This document shows, piece by piece, positions 11,203 to 23,965 of a DNA stretch of 64,000 nt (the first letter of the stretch is position 1; every line of letters starts with the position of its first letter). The notes below the pieces were generated by a model. That model searched no databases. It worked only from the letters and a program-made list of their open reading frames with translations, and was not told the origin of the DNA. This DNA comes from Saccopteryx bilineata (lineage: Eukaryota > Chordata > Mammalia > Chiroptera > Emballonuridae). The DNA lies in contig NC_089490.1 in assembly GCF_036850765.1 (NCBI RefSeq), positions 240,808,442-240,872,441 on the forward strand, written 5' to 3'. A program made the translations under genes and the position numbers.

Positions 11203-13888
11203 AGGTGGGATATGCTTGCGGAGGCAAAGGAAAAAATCTTGTCTGGAACTTGAGTGTTCTCACCCTGGACATGTGGGTGGTGGAGAAGAGAAGGTCCCCC
11301 TGGGGGCTGGACCCAGTCATTCCTGCCTGGCAGATGAGCGTAGCGGGGAAGGCACAAGTGACAGGAGCTGGGAGGGGCATGGGCTGCAGGTGGTGACAGG
11401 CAGAGGCTGTGGAGCCAAGCACAGTCTCCTGGCAGAGGCTCACCTGTGCCAAAACAAATGGGGGAAGGGGCCCCTGGGAGTTTCAGGGGCTGCTCCTCCC
11501 CGGCTGAGGATCTGGGACGTGGAGGTGGCCCCTGGCCAAAGCAGGCACTACCTTTGCCACCAAGCAGTGCCTCTCCACACGTTCACACCCAGTGCCTCGC
11601 TGGCAGGGCTGTAAACCAAACCCTGGGTGCCAGGAGCGAGAGAGCCCCCCCCTCCGCCCGGCTCCTTTCTGCTCCCAGGTTCACAGGGTCCAGCCCAGGG
11701 AGGAGGGGGGGAGGGGGTGTGTACAGTGGGCTCGGGCAGGTGAGGATTAGGGCCGATCACAGGTTGTCAGCACAGGGGGACAACTCGTAATCCCCAGCTC
11801 CCCACTGCAGGGCCGTTGGGTCCAGCCTCCAGAGCAAGCTACCAGATGAGGCTGTGTTTCCATGAAGAGAGAACAATTGCTCCCGGCCCAGACAAAGGGC
11901 CCTTTGTGCAGCCCTGGGACCCAAGCTCCAGCAGGGAGCCTCTGGGGGACAAGAGGGACAGCCCCACCCTTGGAGAGGGGAGGGGAGGGGGCAGGGCTAT
12001 TCTGGGTGAGGCAGAGGCTGGCCCCCCCTAGCTTGGCCCTGATGGGCAAAGGGCACTAGTGACGCCTTACCGCCTGTCTGAGGGGCACGCCAGGCCCAGA
12101 GAGGTACAAGGGGGGCCCCCTTCTGAACTTCCAAATGCATGAGTCTTTATCCCTATGAGGTCTGCATGGGGTTCAGCACCCACTCGCCCACCCCCATGTG
12201 AGTGAAGGGCTGACTTCTCACAGCAGGTCCCACCCTGAGCAAACAGCTCTCAGCCGGAGGCATGAGGGCTTTGGGGTACAGCGTGTCTGGGGTTTGGGAG
12301 AGCCTGGGGGACATTTGGAAGCGGGAAGGACAGGGGCACGCTGCAGGAGGTCACAGTCCCAAAGGCAGAGTCTGTCCAGCGTGGTGCGGCCTGTCCGTCA
12401 TGGGCTCCCATGGCTTCCTGGGCCTACGTGCAGAGCACCTTCAGGTTTTGCAAATCAAATCAGGCTTGTGGAGAGAGTAGGGGCTTGATCCCCCTTTCCT
12501 GAGCAAAGGAGGGACGTCTGCATAGGTGGAGCTTCTGCCCAACCCAAGGGCACCCCTCACTCATTTGCCAGTTAAATTCACCTCTGTCCCTCTGTCCACA
12601 TATGAGGGGCCTGGCTCTAGACCGGCCTCCCAGTCAGGGGCAACCTTGAGGCAAAGAGCTGGGTTCACCATTTAGGGAGTCAAGTTTGGGGCTACACAGG
12701 TAAAGACCAGAATGGCTGCTCTGGGGGGAAGACAAGCAGAAAATACTGAGTGCCTGCTCTCCAAATATTATAGCACAACCCCCCGATAACAGAGCCAAGT
12801 TTACTGGTCACCTCTGTGGAAGGGTTGATGGGTCATGTGCAAGTCCCTGTGGTGGAGAGTCAGGGCTTTGACCTGCAAGAGAGAAGTCAGGCTCAGGTGA
12901 TGGTCGATTGCGTGGGGTAGGCAGTTTCTGTCCTCAGTGTAAGTTCAGAGGGTGACTCTCTAGGGGCTTGTCTAGGGTCTGAGGAGGATGGCAGGCCAGT
13001 GATCCTGAAGAGCCGTGACTAGACTGAACAATGGAGACAAGAGAACCAGGGAGAGAGAAACTCCAGCTGACCCAGGAGAGGCCAGAACCCAGGTATGTGG
13101 GCTAGGAACCAGTCCCTGCCTGTGGAGATGCGTGTTGACTTTGGCAGTCCTACCTGTACCTCCGCCCACCCCAGAAGGGCCTGACACTAACCCGGGTGCC
13201 AGCCCTGTCCTGCTCCAGCCAGCTGTGACGGGCTGCTGCCCCAGGAGGGGAGACACCGTGGGGCATGTTCTGGGGCGGGGGCTGCTTCAGGAGAGGCTGA
13301 ATGAGGCCAGGGCTGAGGGACACCAGGCCCTTGCTCAGCAATGTCACTTTCCAAGGTCCCTGTGAGGTCCCTTCCCTCCTACATTGCCCCCTCCCCACCC
13401 TGTCACTCTCCCTGACCACCTGTGAAGTACTTGACCTCACTCTCTATGGTTTGGAGACCTGCACCAGCACTGGGTCCATCATCCTGCCATGATTGGGTGG
13501 TTTCAAAGCACGTGGAGAAACCCTGTCCAATCCAGTCACTTCTCTGTCCCTTGACTCAACTCCAGAGACCTCCTTTCCACTCGATGTCAGCAGCCTACTT
13601 GCTGACCACAGACGTATTTTGTCATCCCTGGGACTTGCTTGACCACTTAAATCTTAAATTCCAGCAGCTCGTGACCCCTCTCCCCTCACACACAGCTTCT
13701 TCTAATCTTTATTTCTGAGGCATAATTTAGAACCCCCAGCCCTGGTGCCTCAGCCTGTCACTCAATCCATCAGCCACTCTCTGTATTTGTACCTGTGAGC
13801 CTGACATTCCTTGCCTGTTAGCAACCTTTTGCATACGTCTTAGACGTTCTTAACTGCCAAGGAGGGATCCTTCTATTTTAAGCAAAAG

Positions 13889-13891
<3 letters not shown>

Positions 13892-13938
<47 letters not shown>
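13892..13938 (+). repeat. (TA)n microsatellite
   Basis: About 23 uninterrupted TA units at the A/T-rich tail of a reverse-oriented SINE. Confidence 0.97.
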
Positions 13939-13941
<3 letters not shown>

Positions 13942-14270
13942 AGAAGGACAGATAGGGACAGACAGACAGGAAGGGAGAGAGATGAGAAGCATTAATTCTT
14001 AGTTCTGGCTCCTTAGTTGTTCGATTGCTTTCTTATATGTGCCTTGACTGAGGGACTACCGCAGAGCAAGTGATCCCTTGCTGAAGCCAGTGACGATTGG
14101 ACTTCAAGCCAGTGACCTTTGGGCTCAAGCCAGCAACCATGGGATCATGTCTATGAGGCCGCGCTCAAGCTGGTGAGTCTGTGCTCAAGCCAGTGGCCTC
14201 AGGGTTTCGAACCTGGGTCCTCTGCATCCCAGTTCGATGCTCTATCCATTGCGCCACCGCCCAGTCAGAC
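13939..14270 (-). repeat. Rhin-type tRNA SINE, older copy next to a (TA)n tract
   Basis: Reverse-complement copy ending GCGCCACCGCCCAGTCAGAC. It is more diverged than its neighbour, with an internal duplication-like insertion around 14100-14150. Its tail side merges into (TA)n. Confidence 0.88.
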
Positions 14271-14630
14271 TTTTTTTTTTTTTTTACACAGAGAGAGAGT
14301 CAGAGAGAGAGGGATAGACAGGGACAGACAGACAGGAATGGAGAGATGAGAAGCATCAATCATTAGTTTTTCGTTGCACATTGCAACACCTTAATTGTTC
14401 ATTGATTGCTTTCTCATACGTGCCTTGACCGCGGGCCTTCAGCAGACCAAGTAACCCCTTGCTTGAGCCAGCAACGTTGGGCTCAAGCTGGTGAGCTTTT
14501 TGCTCAAACCAGATGAGCCCTTGCTCAAGCTGGTGACCTCGGGGTCTCGAACCTGGGTTTTCCGCATCCCAGTCTGATGCTCTATCCCCTGCGCCACCGC
14601 CTGGTCAGGCCAGGCCTTTTTTTTTTTTTT
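14271..14630 (-). repeat. Rhin-type tRNA SINE, younger copy in tandem
   Basis: Reverse-complement copy from the T run at 14271 to GCGCCACCGCCTGGTCAGGC near 14609, followed by a further T run. It abuts the head of the preceding copy. Confidence 0.9.
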
Positions 14631-15059
14631 TTTAAGGGATAAAGAAGGATCCCAGATTGGTTGGAAGCCCCAGACACAGAGTTGAGGCTGAGCTTCCAAG
14701 AAGGAACCCTAGGCACGTGCCAAGGGAGGCTGCCTTGGAGAAGCCGTGTCCACAGGGGCTCTGTGAGGTCCCCCAGCCAGGGTTGGTCTGTCCCGTGTGT
14801 CCTCTGTGTGATGTTATGGGGTGGTGGGGTGGAGGGAGGTGATGGCGTAAGCCTGCTCTTCCAATTCTGTATGTTGCTCTACTTTTGAGAACACGCATTA
14901 TTTTTGCAGTTAAAACCAACATCAAATGTCACTGCTGTTGTCAACATCCTCTGTCGGGGTACTCTATCCCTGCAGATTGCCCGCACCTCTTGCCGGCCCG
15001 CTGCGCTGGCCTGCTGCTGGACTCTCTGGTTTGCCCCCTCCTCCTGCTCCCCAGCTCCA

Positions 15060-15190
15060 TCTAGCTTGTCCTCCATTCTGGGCAGAGTAACTTTTCTGAA
15101 GTGTCAGTACTTATGGTCCTCAGGGCTCTCTGTTGCCCTGAGAATAAAGCCCAGACAAGGCCCTTTATGTCTGATCGGAGGTCTCTCTCA
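15060..15190 (+). repeat. L2 fragment
   Basis: GGGCAGAGTAACTTTTCTGAAGTG...AGAATAAAGCCCAGACAAGGCCCTTTATG matches the order of L2 3' end words. Divergence is high. Confidence 0.5.
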
Positions 15191-15739
15191 GGGTGGCTTC
15201 CTCCCGCTGCTCCCCCATTGGAACTCAACCAAAGGGTTAAGTGTAGCCAAATGCAAAGAAAAAAATCAACAGACCAAAGAGTGAATATAAGCCACAACTA
15301 AGCCTCCTTCTGGAGACAGAGCTTTGGATGTGAATCCCGTCTCCTTTTCCTGTTACACAAGTAAATAAACCTACTGAACAACAACCACATCTCGTTCGTG
15401 AATAGAGCACCCCAAGTGGTGAACCCCTTGTGTTTGGTAGCACATGTCCCCACCCTGAGCTTCTTTCTGCTGTCTTCGCAGAGAAAGGACACTCCCTGCC
15501 TGATTTTCTTGGTGGAAATTCCTGGGGGTGTCACTTCTATGCTGTACAACACAGTCGTTCCAAGACCACGTCTTGGTGAGTCTGGGCACAGGCACACAGT
15601 CTGGCCCCCACCACTAAGCTTAGAGCGCCTCCATTGACCTCGAAGTGTCCCAGGGGTCCTCATCCTTCCTCCAGCCACTGACAGCATTGGTGGTCGTCCT
15701 GTCATGACTGCACAGACTTTTCTAGGGTGCTGAGGGAGT

Positions 15740-16060
15740 CAGGTTCCTGTACCCATGGCGACATTTCTGAGATTGTCCGTGAGGTTTCACATCATTAGTG
15801 CCGGGTCGTATTCTTCCGTTTGCATATGTGTCCATCCATTAGGCTGCTAGAGGTCATGGGTTGACTCCCGTTTCTGGATATCAGGCTAACACTGTCGTGA
15901 ACACCCCTGTACGCATGCCCGTGTAGACCCACGCTTCCGTTGCTCTTGGGTAGATCCATGGGTGGCGAAGCCAGGTTGTGTAAACAAGGGCATGTTTATG
16001 AGAAACTGCTAAGATGATCTGGTGGTGTACTGTTAGGTCAAACACACAGCATCACCTCTG
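15740..16060 (-). mobile_element. Old L1 fragment
   Basis: The plus strand carries degraded antisense L1 phrases: TTGCATATGTGTCCATCCATTAGGCTG, GCTAACACTGTCGTGAACACC, TTGCTCTTGGGTAGATCCATGGG, GTTTATGAGAAACTGC. It is cut at 16060 by a younger SINE. Boundaries are approximate. Confidence 0.6.
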
Positions 16061-16392
16061 GTTTTTTGTTTGTTTTTTTTACAGGGACAGAGAGAGGGAT
16101 AGATAGGGACAGACAGACAGGAACGGAGAGAAATGAGAAGCATCAATCATCAGTTTTTTGTTACGACACCTTAGTTGTTCATTGATTGCTTTCTCATATG
16201 TGTCTTGACCGCGGGCCTTCAGCAGACTAAGTAACCCCTTGCTTGAGCCAGCGACCTTGGGCTCAAGCTGGTAAGCTTTTTGCTCAAACCAGATGAGCCT
16301 GCGCTCAAGCTGGAGACCTCGGGGTCTTGAACCTCGGACTTCCGCATCCCAGTCCGAGGCTCTATCCACTGCACCACCGCCTGGTCAGGCAT
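16061..16392 (-). repeat. Rhin-type tRNA SINE
   Basis: Reverse-complement copy inserted in an old L1. Target duplication ATCACCTCTG at 16051-16060 and 16393-16402. Confidence 0.92.
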
Positions 16393-16964
16393 ATCACCTC
16401 TGTTTAGATGTGACACACAAAGCCCTCCTTTTCCACTAGGACCTCGGGAGTGTTTCAGCAACTTAGAAACACGCAAATAGGAAGTAGGTGCCGAGGCTTC
16501 CATTCACGCACAAGAGCAAAGCAGGGTTGTGGGAGAGGACAGGAGGCCACACACGGGGTGGGGGGGACTGATTGCGGGGGTGCAAACTGGTTCATGTCCA
16601 ACAGAGCCAAAGGCGGCACCTTCACGTGACCTCCCCTACCAGGTGACACTTCTTCACAACATGTCACTTTCCCGCAGGGTAACATCCACTCTGATGGAGG
16701 CCACAGGCCTGCTCAGTGGTGAGAGTTAAGTTGCACATAGCTTCTCCCCTCAAGCGACCCTGTGGTCATTGGGTCAGCTAGATGATTTTGAAAGACCAGG
16801 CCATCGTATGCTGCCTCCTTTCCAAATTTGGGGCAATTGTCCTTGAGTGGCCATGCTGCAATGCTCCAGCTTCTATAAATAGCTTGCTCTTCCCTGTGTC
16901 ACCTTTTCTCTCTGTATGGAGATGGAAACCCGGCCGCCCTCCAGGCTGGGCTGGGCTGACCTCT

Positions 16965-17092
16965 CCCTCAGGTTCAGGTCAGAGGTTCCATCTCAGCTGG
17001 TTTAGGTTAGAGGTCCCCTCTTGGCCGGTCAGAGGTTCCCTCTCAGCAGTTTGGGTCAGAGGTCCACTCTTGGCCAGTTTGGGCACTCCCCA
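16965..17092 (+). repeat. Short minisatellite, about 25-28 bp unit, four to five degenerate copies
   Basis: Copies of GGTTYAGGTCAGAGGTTCC-type units alternate with CCCTCTTGGCC/CTCTCAGCA endings. The core TCAGAGGT recurs at 16978, 17028 and 17055, with a variant TTAGAGGT at about 17007. Confidence 0.75.
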
Positions 17093-18639
17093 GTTTTGCA
17101 GGCCTCTGGGCCTCCCTCCATCTCCGCTTGCTGGCTTCTGCATGAGTGTGGCTTCCGTGGCAGGGATGTCTGTCATTTCTGTGTCCCCAGGGCCCGTGTG
17201 TCCCCAGGGCCCGGCCAGCACCTGAAACCCTGCGAGCCTCATGAATGTCTGCTGAGCAAATTGAATGAGGTGCTGGCCTGATGCCTCTGGGTGTTCCTCC
17301 AGACTCGGTGGGTCTCCTTCGGGGACCGGTTGCCATAGTAACTCAATCATGTCTCTCTCTAAGCTGGGGGCTCTACAGAAAGAGGTGCCCTCCCCCCTCA
17401 AACCCTTTTTCCCCTGCCGGGGCCCTCAGTTAGTATGAGTGAGTGTCCTCGCCCCAGTGTTCTGAGGGTGACCACGGCTTGTGTTGCTGAGGAAAGGTTT
17501 GGGGTCTCCCCATGTTTACATGGGGGCTGTGGGGCTGGGCGCTCATTTTGTCTAGGAGTCATTGGAGGTTTAGGGACACAAAGAGCTTGATTGTAGGTAA
17601 TTTCCTCTTTCTGCCTGTCCTGGGCCTCGTGTGCATCTCTGGGCCTTCACTACCTATATTCTTGGCTTCATTCATGAAATAAACGGTAGCTGCCCCAAGT
17701 GTCCCAGGAAAGAACTTCCCTTGTGGGGGGCACTGCCGGACCTCAAGCCCCCTCTGGTATTTCCCTCTTTATTGTTGTCCATTCCACTTGTAACCCAAGG
17801 CCAGGCAGGGCAAGCTTTTGCACCAACACCCCATAGTGTGGCTGAGACAAGGAAGGCTTCTGTCCAGGGTTCTCAGGCCTATGGTGACAACGAAATTCAT
17901 CCTCTAAAACGCAGACACTCTGGTGGGAGACAGGGGGCGCTATTAACAATCATGATGAGACAACAGCATAAACCTCAACTGTCCTGGGCACCCTTGGGTG
18001 TACGCTCGGCCAGGCCGTTCACAGATACAGAACCCAGAGCAACATGTCACTGGGACAGCCCGAGGTTTTTGCAGGAGGTCCCAGCCCAGTGAGCGCAGGA
18101 AAAGACAGCCCGTCACAGGTGCGTGTGGGATGCTGGACAAGCCTGTGATCATGGCAGGGAAGAGGACGCAGATGGGGCTCCTGGGCACGTGGAGGCACCT
18201 GCCCTGAGACAGGCGGTGGTCTGGGTTGGCCTCTTGGAGGCTGAGAAGGAGGTATAGATTCTCTGTTGAAAAGGTTGGGAGGAATAAATAAAAAACAAAC
18301 AAACAAAACTAAGAAAAGGTTGGGAGGAAGCAGGAGAGTTCTGGTCAGAAAATGCCGCCTGTATGGAGGCACAGTGAGCGTGGTACATCGCTCTTAGAAT
18401 GACTGCCAGCACCTGCCTCTCCTGGCCCGTCCTCTAGGCCAGCCAGACCCTCTGCTTCGTGGTCAGAGGGGCCCTTTCGCACTGGGGCTCCGAAAAGTTT
18501 GTTGAATGAACAAGAAGCAGAGACTCTGCAGACGCCTCGGGTGACATGAACACAGGGTACTCACTTAGTGTCCTTTTCTACAGTATTTGCATCTAACCTT
18601 CCAAGAGTCCAGCCCACAGTGCGGCATGCCAGCTGTCCA

Positions 18640-18790
18640 CGGGGCACCCGTTAGGTCTTCGTGACAATCTTGCCCAGTGAGTGCGTCACCCAGATTTACA
18701 GATGAGGCTCAGGGAGGCCAGAAACCTGCCCAGGTCTCAGCTGACCAGGGACAAGCTGAGATTTGCCAGGAGGACCCGAAACTCTGCATT
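18640..18790 (-). repeat. MIR fragment
   Basis: Antisense MIR words: ATTTACAGATGAGGCTCAGGGAGG...CTGCCCAGGTC. Confidence 0.6.
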
Positions 18791-20189
18791 CTGTACATTC
18801 CACCCTCAACCACAACGCTATGCAGCCGGGGAAGGCCTGGCCTGTGGCTGCTCACCAGAGGCTGGAGTGCTGACTCAGCCACTACGGGGGTAGCACCAGG
18901 TCCGGGTTTCAGGGGGCAGGAGGTGGCAGCAGGAAGGACTGAGTTTCTGTCACCCTGTTGTGGGTCTGCTACCTGCCCTGGGGTGGGCTGCGCTGGGTCT
19001 CCCCACCCTCCTCTCTCCAGGGTGAAACTCCTTCCGGCCAGAAGCACGTCCAGCCCTGTGATGTCACACCACTGGGCAGGGCTTCTGGAGACTGCCAGTC
19101 CAGCTGACATCAGGGAGACTGAAGGACCGTGTCCCCTGTCCCCAGGGCAGCTCCAGGTTGGGCTCCATGGCAACTTCAGCAATGTCTGTGATTACCTATC
19201 TCTTCTCTTCCTGGCAGGCAGGGCAGGACAAGCCTACAGGGAGTTAGTTCTATTCCTGGCTCCGGGATTGCAGCCCACAGCTCAGGAGCCCCCAGGCAAC
19301 AACACTATGCTGTGTGTCTCCAGATAAGTCACTTGTCCTCTCTGGGCCATCTCTAGGGTGCAGCCTCCTTACCCCCAAAAATGCAGAGGTTGGAGGTGAG
19401 ATTTCCAAGGACCTTTCAGGAGTCCCAGAGGAGGAGTGTGGGGCCTGGCTTCAGCCTGTGTTGTATGCTGGGATCTGTCTGTCCGCCCTTCAGCCCCCCC
19501 CCCCTTCCTCCCTGGTGGCCACCTAGTGAGAATGTGACTCACCCAGCTCCTGGCACCCAGTTTCAGCCCTGCCTCCGCCCAGGGCCTCCCATTTTCTGTT
19601 TACTCCCAGGAGCAGGTGCACCTGGGTCATCTCCCTGAGGGCAGGAGAGATATGAGACCTGGAGACACAGGGGCACTATGACCACATGCCCCACAGGTGA
19701 TTCCAGGCCGGGCCGGGGTGTCTTGGGGCTCCCTAACAAGGTGGGAGATTTGGGAGCAAGCAAAATCTCCAGGTGGGCCTCGTCACCCTGCCCCTACTCC
19801 GCCCCTCCCTGGAGACCCAGGTTTCAACACCCGCCCCTGCCCAGCTGCCCAGTCCTCAGCTATGGCCCTAATCTCCTCCCAGGGAGTGGTCATCAGTGGT
19901 TTCAGTCACTTCTAGGCAGCCCTGGCCTCACCCTTTGCCTGAGGACACTGGACGGAGCTCAGCCAACCTGGGGTAATTAAGGGGGCACCCTGACAGTGGG
20001 AGGGGGGCAACTGAGCTGCTTCTCCAGGGGGAGGTGTAGAGGGCTGGCCAGCCCCACAAACCCTGTGCAAGAAGAGAGGCCAGGTGTCTACAGGCTGGGC
20101 TGGGAGTGCTGTGAGGGGAGAGAGTGCTGTGGGGGCGGGAAGATGTGGTCAGAACACTGGACCATGAGCCTGGAAACGAAGAGTCCAGG

Positions 20190-20280
20190 CTAAGCCACTC
20201 CCTGTGGCCTTGAGCACATCAATTACTCTCTTGGTGCCTCAGTATCCCCACCGGGGCAAGGCAGGGATTCTGATAGATGA
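20190..20280 (+). repeat. MIR fragment
   Basis: Contains CACTCCCTGTGGCCTTGAGCACATCAATTAC...GTGCCTCAGTATCCCCA, a diverged MIR core. Confidence 0.6.
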
Positions 20281-22642
20281 GCCCAGGCGCCTCCTAACCC
20301 TGGTGCTGTTGCTGCAAAAGTGGGATTCTCCACCCTACTGAAGGAGAAAAGAGAAGCTCAGTTGGCTGTCATTGACCAAGGAGAGCCGGCCACTCCCGAA
20401 TGTGGCAGCCGAAGACAACCTGGATCTCTGAGGGGCTGCCCCTCCCCAGGCCCGGCTCTAGACCACAGAGCAGACAACAAAGCTGGCAGGTGGAAAATTA
20501 CCTCTGGCGTTCTGCCCAGGCACCCTGGACACAGCCATGCCAGCCTGGGCAGGCAGGAGCCCGGGGTCCAGGGTACCGACAGTCTGGCAGCCACAGGGAG
20601 CTGCTGCAGGCCTGCCAAGGTCCCCACCCTTTGTCCCCACCACCCAGACACAAAAATCATTCTGCTGAGGGGAGCCAGTGGTGGTGGTGGGAAATGTACG
20701 GTCATCTGCTGAAAGTTTGGAGCTTCTCAGAGCTGTAGCCCTGAGTCTAGGTGACTGGGCCCGGTCCACCAGTCCTGAGCCCAGGGGTCTCTGGGATACC
20801 TGTGGAGGGCGGGGGCTGCAGTTGTTCCAGGGGACAGGGTGTCCTATAAGGGGCAGGTGACCCTGGGTCCACTTCTGTGGTCTCCACCTGTGACCTTGAG
20901 CTGAGCCCATCCCGGTCAAGGCCTTGCTTTGTCCATCTCAGACGTGGGACCAGAGTCTGGGCACTGCCCTCTTGGAAGGCCTTGAAGCCTCACCCACACA
21001 GGACTTAGGAAAAGCTCACAGCTCTGTGCGCACCTGGGACTTGAGACCAGGAGGCAGCAGCCGTCCTGGGGCCCACATGTGCAGGGGTCCCCTGAGTGGG
21101 AAAACCCAGGACAGAGGGCCCTTGGCCCCTGCCCCTCCATTCCTCTCCAACAGATCCTCAGATTGCTGGGTAACCATGGCAACAGTTCCCTGGCCACGTC
21201 CCTGGAGACCTTTCCGAATCTGGAGCTGGTTTCTAGAATGTTCACCCACAGACATTTTTGTGTTGCCGGTCGGTTCAGGTTGGGTCTTTTGGAACCCAGG
21301 AGAGCCCTCTGTGGCTTGGCAGGTTACGGCCAGCCACAGGCTAGGCCGTCTGATCACTCCCAGGCAGGTGCATCGGACATGGGAACGCTGAGGTCAGGGT
21401 GCAGTGAGGTCAAGGTGAGTCCATGCACTGCTGGGAAAGCTGTCCAAAGGGCATGTCCCACTGACCCAGAGTAAGCAGCCCACAGGTGTCATTGGCTGTC
21501 CAGAGAACATCATCCATCTGGGCTGGCAGGAGAAGGCCCCAAAGGTAATGTAGGGGCAGAAACCTGCCTCTCAGACAGCGCATTAGCTCTGCTCCACGAA
21601 CCCAACCACAGTGACTCACGAACAGCCGACCAGTAAGCCGGGGCCTGACTCCTTTTCCAGCCAGACACACCTGCTGCTGTCTCCTGGGCCACACCCTGCC
21701 CCAGCCATCCTAGAAAGAAACATAGATCTCTCTCACAGTTGCCTGTGGCCAGCTCTGTACCTCACATGCACAGAGGTGCACCTCGATCTACGCTGAGCAC
21801 AGACACACAACACACAAACATACCCTGCGCAGGTGAACACGTGTGTGCACCTTCCAGCCTTGGTCCACGCCTGGCGCCTGCCACCTCCTCCAACCGCCCC
21901 TGGTCAGAAATGGGCAAAAGAGAAGAAGGAACAAGGAGATTGCAACAGTCTTGCCTGTGTCTCTCCAGGGTCCAGGTCAACTTTCTATGAATCATTAGGC
22001 CAACTGAGGTCCAAAAGTGTCCCTCATTATCTGCAAAAACAAAAGCAAAGACACAAAACCACCTGTGAAGCATATTCCTCTGGAAATATGGAGGTTTGAA
22101 GGGTCCTGAGAGTGCCCCCAGTGAAGCTCCCTGTTGTAGATAAGCCCATGCCCCCCGAGGAAGGCACCCAGGACATTGTTGTTATTGTTAGCAAAGACCT
22201 TCCCAAGGTCCCAGGAGCCAGGTGAATGTCCTGGGTGGTGCCCCCAGGAGGTAATGATGAGTCAGGCAAGCCCAGGGGAGACCTGGGGAAGAGACCAGGT
22301 GCTCAAGTTGTCCTACCCTGGAACCTGCAGGGGAAGAGGGTACTGGGGGGTGGGGGGGGCGCTCTGGTGGGTTCCGAGGATGTGGGCTGAGCAGGAGGGA
22401 CCTCCACAGAGGCAGATGGGGACAATTGAAATTGCTTTAGTGTCACCTGAAGGGGCCAGAAGAAGCCACACCCACGGTATAGCCCTCTGGGGGGCCAAGC
22501 CTTTGCCACAGTGCTGAGCCCTAAAGCATGGCCTCGACTGACACCAACTGCCGTGCTCAGCTCCTCTGGGGATAAATACAGCGACTGTGCCAACAGTGTG
22601 GCAATCAGGTCCCCTGTGCAGCCTGGACTCTGGTATAGCAGC

Positions 22643-23264
22643 TTTTTTTTTTTTTTTTTTTTTATAATTTTATTTTTTTAATGGGGCGACATCAATAAAT
22701 CAGGTTACATATATTCAAAGATCAACAAGTCCAGGTTATCTTGTCATTCAATTATGTTGCATACTCATCACCCAAAGTCAGATTATCCTCTGTCACCTTC
22801 TATCTAGTTTTCTTTGTGCCCCTCCCCCTCCCCCTTTCCCTCTCCCTTTCCCCCCTCCCCCCATAACCACCACACTCTTATCAATGTCTCTTAGTTTCAC
22901 TTTTATGTCCCACCTACGTATGGAATAATGCAGTTCCTGTTTTTTTCTGATTTACTTATTTCACTTTGTATAATGTTATCAAGATCCCACCATTTTGCTG
23001 TAAATGATCCGATGTCATTATTTCTTATGGCTGAGTAGTATTCCATAGTGTATATGTGCCACATCTTCTTTATCCAGTCATCTATTGACGGGCTTTTTGG
23101 TTGTTTCCATGTCCTGGCCACTGTGAACAATGCTGCAATGAATATGGGGCTGCATGTGTCTTTACGTATCAATGTTTCTGAGTTTTTGGGGTATATACCC
23201 AGTAGAGGGATTGCTGGGTCATAAGGTAGTTCTATTTTCAGTTTTTTGAGGAACCACCATACTG
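22643..23264 (-). mobile_element. 5'-truncated LINE-1 with the ORF2 3' end
   Basis: Read on the minus strand, the end of ORF2 is open at 23262-22903 (PYDPAIPLLGIYPKNSETLI..., ...MEYYSAIRNND..., ending NCIIPYVGGT). A short purine-rich 3'UTR and a poly-A tail (the T run at 22643-22663) follow. Only the last 0.6 kb is present. The open frame and long tail suggest a fairly young insertion. No clear target-site duplication was seen. Confidence 0.93.
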
Positions 23265-23854
23265 AGGGTCCGGGACTCAGCCCTCCTCCAGGAGAGAGGA
23301 GGTGGGCGGAGCCTCGCCTGGGGCCAGGAATCCTCCTCTTGATCCACAGGGTGAGTCTGACCCAAAGCTGCTGGCGGCTGGGGGGGGGGGGGGGGCTGTG
23401 AGCTCCTGGGAACTGGCCTGTGGGCGGGGTCTCTGTGTCTATCTTTAGCCTCCTTTGCATTTGGGAAATTTTCTCTGTCTTCCTACAGGGAGGAGTGGCC
23501 CTGTGACCACACCCTGCCCAGTCTGGGTGATGACAAAGCTGCACATAGGTGAACACTTCACCCCTAACAGAGTGAGAGGAATCCGAGGGGTCTTGATCGC
23601 ATGGTCCGAGGTCCCCCAGCGTCCCAGTCCGAGCCCCACTGGTAGCCTCTGGGGACCTCAGGGGCTGTGTCATGAGCACAAGGACCCTTGGCCATCTGTG
23701 TGGTGCTCCTAGAGGGGCCGGGAATGAGGCAGGTGTCCTGGGGGAGGAGCTAGGGGGCTGACCTTCATTCACACCCACTTTGAGTCAGGAATGCCTCTTA
23801 CCACCTCCTGTTGTGTGCGTGGAACAGCCCTCCACAGTGTGTATTGCTGTCCTC

Positions 23855-23965
23855 ACTTACCGTCAAGAGCATTGAGGTCAGACAGGGCAAGTGACCTGCC
23901 CCAGGCCACACAGTGGGGGGGGGCAATGAGTGGATGGTTGTGAACCCTATTTTGTGCTGTGTCTG
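23855..23965 (-). repeat. MIR fragment
   Basis: Antisense MIR words: GGGCAAGTGACCTGCCCCAGGCCACACAGTGG...GTGAACCC. Confidence 0.65.

Larger units (their letters stand above)
6269..13891. other. Intergenic, repeats only
   Basis: Two Rhin-type SINEs and a MIR are listed separately. The rest shows short low-complexity frames only, with no protein I recognise and no RNA gene. Confidence 0.5.
14631..22642. other. Intergenic, no gene supported
   Basis: Contains the L2, L1, SINE, minisatellite and MIR features listed. Open frames of up to 216 aa (18677-19327, plus) have no recognisable domain, and their composition follows local GC. Conserved non-coding enhancers could be present but cannot be told from one sequence. 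Confidence 0.5.

Noticed and set aside
18677..19327. 216-aa plus-strand ORF
   Set aside because: Part is MIR-derived; there is no recognisable domain or conserved start.
22903..23778. 291-aa minus-strand ORF
   Set aside because: Its C-terminal third is the end of L1 ORF2; the N-terminal part is upstream flank read through by chance.
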